DNA of 64,000 nucleotides, from positions 22,506,001 through 22,570,000 of the forward strand of contig OZ316895.1 of NCBI GenBank assembly GCA_973895155.1. Reading direction: 5' to 3'. The notes beneath the pieces are model-generated. The model was given only the letters and a program-made list of their open reading frames with translations, had not been told where the DNA came from and did not search any database. Numbering within the stretch: position 1 is the first letter of the stretch; each line of letters starts with the position of its first letter. Both the position numbers and the translations under genes were made by a program. Source of the DNA: Marsupella aquatica (Eukaryota; Marchantiophyta). Positions 58,801 through 64,000 of this stretch are shown one piece after another.

Positions 58801-60499
58801 ATTTTGATGCCGTGGGCCTTATTATTAGTTTGCCGCATGAGCATGCAGTGCATGGGGTGCTCGCTGGAATGTGGCGTGTATTGATTGGAATGCCTCTTGA
58901 ATTCTTAATGATTTTGGTTAGCATTGATTGGCCGGGGTGGCCGAGGCGTGCATGCCAAAGCGCATGCAATTCGCTTGTGTTGGCATTGTTATGCAGACAT
59001 TCAATATGAGTTACATAAAACCCGCAGGGGTATGAGAAAAGGATTTCTTTAATGATTTTCCCCGTATGGGTATTTTCAACCAAGTGTATCACTTCCTGAT
59101 CTCTGGTATCGCCCGTCTGGACATGTAGTCCGTTCGCTCGTATATCTCTAAAACTGAGGAGATTACGGGTTGCGTTTGGGGCGAAAATAGCAGATTCTAT
59201 GTGGATAGCTGTACCCTGCGGGAGTCTAATGGAAGCTGGGCCAAAGCCCTCTTCTATTTGGCTAGGGCCATTGATAGTGGTTAGGGATCGACGTGAGGGT
59301 GTAATCTTGTGGAAAAGGTGCCTATCCCTGAGGATAGTATGCGTGGTCGCACTGTCGATAATACATGTGCTTGGACTATTTAAATCTGGTGTAGTGGAGC
59401 TACTTGCCACTAAGTGTGCCTCGGGTTGGGCAGGTAGGTCTGAAAAGTCTTGGAATGGGTCACTAGACTCCATAAATGCCCCGTGGGTTTCACGGGGTGG
59501 TGGCCTAGAGGTTTGTCCATCCTGGATGGACCGTTGGTATAGATCTCTAAGGTGTTGCGAGATTCTACAGTTTCTCGCTAGGTGGTTTGTCATGCCACAT
59601 TCATGGCATTTCGGTCGTTCCCGTTGTTGTCGGGATTGTGACCAATTGTTTCTACGGTTGTTGTTATATGTTCTACCACCGCTGCGTCCTCCGCGTCCGC
59701 CATGTCCTTCTCATCCACCACGTCCTCTAAAGGTTCGTTGGGAGTTATAATGTGGATGTTGGTTATAGAAACTCCCCCTGTTGTGGGTGTTTCTCCGGTT
59801 GCTATTCTTAGTGCGTTTAATGCCTTGCCTCGATGTGGAGGGTTCATCATTTTCTATGTTATGGGTTTCATTCTGTTGTCCTGAGGGCATTGTGCCCGCA
59901 GGTCGTTTTCTAGAGTTTACGAAAAGAAGTTCTTGGTTTCTTTCGGTGACTAGGAGGTGGGCTATGAGCTCGGAGTATTGCCCGAACTTCATGTTTCGAT
60001 ACTGTGTTGATAGCCACACATTCGATGAATGAAATGTTGACAAGGTCTTCTCTAGCAGATCCTTGTCTGTGACCGGCTCGCCACATAGTGCGAGGGTTGA
60101 TGTTATTCTAAAGAGTTTGCTATTGTAGGCTGAAATAGAGGTAAAGTCCTGGACTCGTAGGTTTAGCCAGTCTTGCCTGGCTTTAGGCAGTTCGACCAGT
60201 TTTTGGTGGTTGAATCGGGTTTGGAGCGCTATCCAAAGTTCACGGGGGGTTGAGAGGTGCATGTATTGTCTTTGTAGGAATCTATGGATATAGCGTCTAA
60301 GGAATACGAGAGCCTTAGATTCGTTGGCTTTAGTTAACGGGTCTGGTTGGGGTTTGCCAGCTAGTATAGGTTGAGCCATCCCTATAGCTGGGAGTAAGGT
60401 TAGCGAGGTTAGGTTTTCTTTTAGGTTCATGGACCATTCTAGGTAGTTGCCGCCATCTATTTCTAGGGCGGGGAAGGTGAGTTTCTCAAGGTTGGCCAT
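55859..60499 (-). pseudogene. Copia gag-pol polyprotein frame with two stop codons
   Basis: From the ATG at 60499 to the stop at 55859, one frame of 1,547 codons is open except for UGA at 59711-59713 (codon 263) and UAG at 56102-56104 (codon 1466). Gag (about codons 1-262) has the UBN2-type fold: LTFPALEIDGGNYLEWSMNL, ELWIALQTRF, and an Arg/Gly-rich end. After the UGA come more Gly/Arg repeats and the zinc knuckle CHECG..H....C at codons 298-311. The protease has DSATTH near codon 382. Integrase shows HADVCGP, RVDNAGEF and the Glu of NGLAEAVIK. Reverse transcriptase shows YKARLVGKGFTQ, LDVATAYLYG and YVDDL near 56,870. RNase H shows YVDAGY, TTSSNHSEILAL and EDNAACI just before the UAG, then ADLFTKSL. 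The element is probably inactive unless both stops are read through. Confidence 0.93.
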
Positions 60500-61745
60500 C
60501 TCTAAGGTCCTGGTGTGCAGCGGTGGTGTGGGTGTTGATATAATATATATGTAGTCAAAAGACAATGCACATATGCCGCATGCAATGGTGGAGAAAGGGT
60601 TGAGGAGAGCAATCTAAGTCGTGGGCGAGTAAAGCAAGAATGATTGGGTTTTTGCGGAATTTAGGTTTTGCACTTAGTAAGTTGGTTTTCTTTGTAAATG
60701 TATAACTGCATTCTCTTCTTTGTATTTTAGGATTCCTTTGTATTTTGGTGCAGTTATCCGGTTGTGCAATTAGGGTTGCAGTTATGTGTTTTAGTGCTCT
60801 TCTTCCTTTGTTATTTCGAGTTCCATTGGAAATGAGTTGCGCTTAGGGATGGATTGGCAGTTAGGTAATTTATCTCGTGGGGCTATGGTGCCCCTCTCGA
60901 TCTGGTTTGCCTTCACGATTTCCTTCAATGTCTTGGCTATGGCCGATTGCTTGGTTCTTCTCGCCCTTCCTCGATTTTCCCTCTCGTCCTCCTTCGATGG
61001 CGTTCTTGGGCACTTCTTTCTTCCTTCTTTGGTCCAAGCTAATCAGTGCGCGAGCTATCGTTCAACATCGGGCATTCATCACCCCTATCCGCTTTGATTT
61101 TCTAAGAAGGTCTTATGGTCGATTTGTGTCTCAACTTTTGTTTCTTCGTTTGCCTTCGCTGCTGTTCTTCTCGAATCTAGGCTGTTTTATCTCGGGATCG
61201 TGAAATTGCAATCCTTCGATCAGAAAGGGGGCATTTTCTGCTTCAACATCGGGCTCCCTCGCTCCCTATCTCCTTCAATTTCTTTATCCTCTCGAAAGAG
61301 TCTTCGCCTCCTTGTTTTGCTGCTGTGTTCTCAAAAGCACAATCGCAGGCGTAGGGGCAGAGCGGTGTGCCACCAGCTTTCTGCTTATTCCATTTCAATT
61401 CATCCTCCCCATAAACTGTCAATTCGTCCGCAGTCTTCTTCCGACGTTTGCTCAAACCAGGCTCTGCTTCTGACGATGAATTTCCATCAATCCTTATCGA
61501 TGTGTTTCTTCGATCCTTATGAACTTTTCAGTTTCTGCTTGACTCTTTGGTTTTCTTCTCGATTCTCTATTCGGAATTCTCTTCAAGTCCTTATGAATTC
61601 TGTGTTTTTCTGCCCTCGACTCTCTGATCTTGGATCCAATGTCTTTGTGCTCCTTAGATTTTAAAGTCGTCCTCTCGATCCCCCATAAAAAAATTTCAAT
61701 CTTCCCTGGTCTTCTCCTTTCTATCTCGCTCCGCTGGCTGAGTCC
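60500..61745 (-). other. Long leader of the Copia element
   Basis: About 1.2 kb between the primer site and gag. The minus strand is purine-rich and has no long gag-like frame. Plus-strand open frames here are low-complexity Phe/Ser/Leu strings and are not treated as genes. Confidence 0.7.
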
Positions 61746-61759
61746 TCGTGCTGATAACG
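61746..61759 (-). other. Copia primer-binding site, tRNA-Ile anticodon-arm-like
   Basis: Directly downstream of the 5' LTR, the minus strand reads CGTTATCAGCACGA. Its complement, TCGTGCTGATAACG, resembles the anticodon arm of isoleucine tRNA and not a tRNA 3' end. Priming by an internally cleaved half-tRNA is known for Drosophila copia. The tRNA match is from memory and needs a search. Confidence 0.6.
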
Positions 61760-61873
61760 TGTGAGAGTATGAATGGAATGAATCATGTATAGTCTATGGT
61801 GGTTGGTACATATAGTGGTGTCGGTCCGGTGACTGGTTGATCCGGTCGTCTGGTCACCAGGTAGAGTCTAACA
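61760..61873 (-). repeat. Copia 5' LTR (114 bp)
   Basis: Direct repeat of 55437-55546, with a 4-bp extra block within GGTCCGGTGACTGGTTGATC. It is followed by the target duplication CCAAG. Confidence 0.95.
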
Positions 61874-61899
61874 CCAAGTGAGTTTTTCTTTGTATTTAG

Positions 61900-62475
61900 A
61901 ATGAAGCTTGCTCTATGGTGAAAACACCTTTCATATTTTGTGCTTAGTATTTTTATTTTAATGTGCCTTAACTAGGTGAATCATTTGTATTAATTTGATT
62001 GAATTAACTTTTGTACCCCTTTTAATTTTAGTGAACTTAGAGTATTTTGAATGTATTTGGCTCCCCTCATAAATGTTCAATCTTTCCTTTTCAATGGATC
62101 ACTCCTTAGTGAATTATCATTTTTCTCATGAGAGTGAGAGAAATGAGTTTGAACAATGTGCACATTGGTGTACTAAATTCTCCTCATGGATTCTTTTACA
62201 AAATTTATGGTTTTAATAGAGTTGATTGTCATTACCTAGAAGCAAGTGAAAATATGTACTATATGAGCACAACTCTTTAGTACCTTTATACTTTCTTGGT
62301 CACAATGTGCTTTTCTATGCATGTGTACTTCACTCATTCTTAATTACCAGATATTAATTTCTGAGCACTTTACATGTATCTAGCTACTTCTTTTATTATA
62401 AAATAAATCAATGAATTACATATCACTACAAAACCAAAAGAAAAGCATGTTCTAGGATGAACATGCTATATCCCA
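61900..62475 (+). repeat. Dispersed repeat A, copy 3, with terminal hairpin
   Basis: Homologous to 22240-22836 and 46325-46735. Close to the end, at about 62442-62465, the hairpin arms AGCATGTTC and GAACATGCT enclose the loop TAGGAT, followed by ATAT. The Copia element inserted just upstream, its target duplication lying at 61874-61878. Confidence 0.75.
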
Positions 62476-63112
62476 GTGAACTTTTCTTTGTATTTTTAGT
62501 GAAGGTCTTAATTATAGCCCATAAGTAACAGGGTCTCCCTGTTTGTTTGCTTTTCCTTTTCTCTCAGTTTTATTTGCCACAAAGAGGGGATGCAAAGGCC
62601 CACCAAAACCAAGCAAATTCTGGGACTAAATCCACCCAAGCCAAGGGAATAGACAGAGCAAAGTGCCCAAGGGCCCGCAAGCAAGCACCCAAAAACACCC
62701 AACTCCCTCAGGAGGTAGCTCTCTAAAGATCCTAGCTTGGTTTCATATTGTAATGCCTACAAATAAATTTGAGCCTATGACTCAAAAGGTCTTGCTGGTC
62801 CTTCAGGATACTCTTCCTCTCATCAAGGTTTTCACACTCCCTAGGGTGCTTCCTATTCTTTGAACAATCAAGTCTATTCACCTACTTGGAATTCTCTGGT
62901 GAGATGGGTTGTCCTTCTATTGTGTCCCTGGATGTATCTTCATGGATTTTACCTATTGCACAAGTCTTTACACCTCCCGCCATCTCTCATTGACTTTATT
63001 CTAGCTAAAGAATAGAGGTTGTGCTCAAATGGGTGCTTGCACGAGGCACAAGGGCCATTGCATGTTAAACATTTCCTCTTAGGTGTAGAGTTATGACTGC
63101 AGCCACTCTCAG
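62476..63112. other. Unassigned interval between two mobile elements
   Basis: No gene recognised. The first bases after repeat A (AGTGAACTTTTCTTTGTATTT at about 62475) resemble the sequence just before it (GTGAGTTTTTCTTTGTATTT at about 61880), so repeat A may sit within a short direct repeat. Confidence 0.4.
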
Positions 63113-63427
63113 TGTTGGAATTATGTCAGTATCCTGTCTGATCTTGGCTCCCTAGCTTGTCTCACTGTCAGATATGGTCGCTCCTGGCTGCCTCGGACCC
63201 AACGATAGTTGGTAGGCCATCTCCCAAAAGAACTGTTTCTGGGCAGACTGACTGGCCCCCTCTTAGTATGCTATAACTGAAATTAGCCTAGTTGATTAGA
63301 TTATTCTTGTCGGGTCTTGCCGCTAGCACTCTCACAGTCTCATGGGCTCCCTCCCTCAAATTGTATTTAAGCACAACTCAGTGCCTTACGTTAATCAAGT
63401 TTAAGAAAGATATTGAAAACTTCTACA
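63113..63427 (+). repeat. Candidate 5' LTR of the second Copia element
   Basis: The right end is fixed by the primer site at 63428. The left end is the nearest TGTTGGAAT, typical of Copia LTR starts. It cannot be verified without the other LTR. Confidence 0.65.
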
Positions 63428-63487
63428 TGGTATCAGAGCCCACCGCTACTGGAACCTGCACATTCAGTCTAAGTGCAATTAGTCACC

Positions 63488-64000
63488 ATGGCTCAGGGCG
63501 ATGCAACTACGATCTTTTCTCAGATAGCGACAAGTTAGTCGGGGCACACAATTACAGTGTGTGGTCTTTTTACGTTGAGAAAATCCTGAGAGAGAAGGAT
63601 CTATGGGAGATTGTCGACCCCACCATCAATGCACCACCAGCTGGAGGAAGCAATGCTGCACAGTAGCAAGCCCCCTCACAAGCACAGAGTGCAGCCTTAG
63701 CAGCTTCCTCCAGAGGAAGCGCTGCTCAGCAGCAGCCAAGCACTGTTCAGCAACAACCTACGGGTACGCCCCATACAAGCATGTTGAAGAGTCTAGCCGA
63801 CATTCAGAAGCAGAAGGAATGAGTAATCATTATCCTTACCAAGACTGTCAATTACTCCATTATTCCGATTATTAGAAGGCTCCGTAACGATCCTGCCAAG
63901 CTCTGGGCAACTCTGAAGCAGAAGTACGAGTCTTCAGTAGTTCAACGTAAGCTAGATTTGAAGATTGCACTCATTGAAACTCGTTTGAGTGAGGGATCCT
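63488..64000 (+). pseudogene. Copia gag, UBN2 type, partial and broken
   Basis: After an ATG at about 63488 the frame reads MAQGDATTIFSQI and must shift to continue as KLVGAHNYSVWSFYVEKIL, REKDLWEIVDPTINAPP, then meets a stop after GGSNAAQ at about 63664. A Gln/Ala/Ser-rich segment follows in the same frame, another stop, and then RRLRNDPAKLWATLKQKYES in a gag-like context up to the window edge. The shift and the stops indicate a dead copy. It is the N-terminal part only. Confidence 0.8.

Larger units (their letters stand above)
55437..61873 (-). mobile_element. Complete Ty1/Copia LTR retrotransposon with very short LTRs
   Basis: The element is 6.4 kb, bounded by LTRs at 55437-55546 (110 bp) and 61760-61873 (114 bp). 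The direct 5-bp duplication CCAAG flanks it at 55432-55436 and 61874-61878. The LTRs have TG...CA ends and differ by a 4-bp indel and about seven substitutions, so insertion is not very recent. On the minus strand the order is 5' LTR, primer site, a leader of about 1.2 kb, gag, protease, integrase, reverse transcriptase, RNase H, polypurine tract, 3' LTR. Integrase before reverse transcriptase defines Copia. Confidence 0.96.
63113..64000 (+). mobile_element. Second Copia element, 5' part, running off the window
   Basis: A candidate 5' LTR (63113-63427, about 315 bp, TGTTGG...CTACA) is followed immediately by TGGTATCAGAGC (63428-63439), the classic primer site complementary to initiator methionine tRNA. 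Gag follows. The 3' LTR and most of the body lie beyond the window. Confidence 0.85.

Noticed and set aside
59590-59850. Separate 86-codon ORF across the gag-pol border
   Set aside because: It is an overlapping frame within the Gly/Arg-rich region; the true frame continues from gag through the UGA to the zinc knuckle.
60837-61664. Plus-strand ORFs of 86 to 154 codons
   Set aside because: They lie in the antisense of the purine-rich Copia leader and are low-complexity Phe/Ser/Leu/Arg strings.

Overview
The window is nuclear DNA of a land plant. Five spliced or intronless genes encode proteins of typical plant families, their introns are mostly canonical GT-AG of about 70 to 500 bp, and the gaps hold plant-type transposable elements and TTTAGGG-type telomere-like motifs. 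I cannot fix the species. The mixture would fit a non-seed plant, but that is a weak inference.

Layout. 1.7-9.7 kb (minus): a 20-exon gene for a Raver/hnRNP-type protein with three RRMs and a long Gln/Tyr-rich tail. 9.7-14.6 kb: no firm gene; an unassigned ORF region, a pyrimidine-rich minisatellite and a SINE-like element. 14.65-18.0 kb (plus): XAP5 CIRCADIAN TIMEKEEPER (XCT), 12 exons. 18-26 kb: gene-poor, with a decayed Helitron (helicase tail, minisatellite and a 3' segment ending in a hairpin) and copies of dispersed repeats. 26.0-27.66 kb (minus): an intronless SHORT-ROOT-type GRAS gene. 30.3-31.6 kb: a non-autonomous Mutator-like element with 345-bp terminal inverted repeats and a 9-bp target duplication. 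31.6-39.7 kb: no confident gene, several local duplications. 39.7-44.6 kb (minus): the PAF1 subunit of the Paf1 complex (ELF7/VIP2-like), 12 exons, one intron apparently GC-AG. 46-51 kb: dispersed repeats, telomere-like motifs and an unidentified ORF remnant with an HELGH motif. 51.9-54.8 kb (minus): NDUFA9-like 39-kDa subunit of mitochondrial complex I, 11 exons. 55.4-61.9 kb (minus): a complete Copia retrotransposon with unusually short LTRs, intact target duplication and one gag-pol frame broken by only two stop codons. 63.1 kb to the window end (plus): the 5' part of a second, decayed Copia element.

The host genes share no pathway or operon. PAF1, XCT and the RRM protein all act in nuclear gene expression or RNA processing, SHR-like is a developmental transcription regulator, and the complex I subunit is mitochondrial. 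I found no clear new multi-gene system. The best leads are the modular Gln/Tyr-rich exons of the RRM gene, the nearly intact Copia with a tRNA-Ile-like internal primer site, the Mutator-like element with its recent internal tandem duplication, and the Helitron-related hairpin whose loop occurs in opposite orientations in two copies. All exon models were built by hand from splice signals, frame continuity and remembered family sequences; no search was run.
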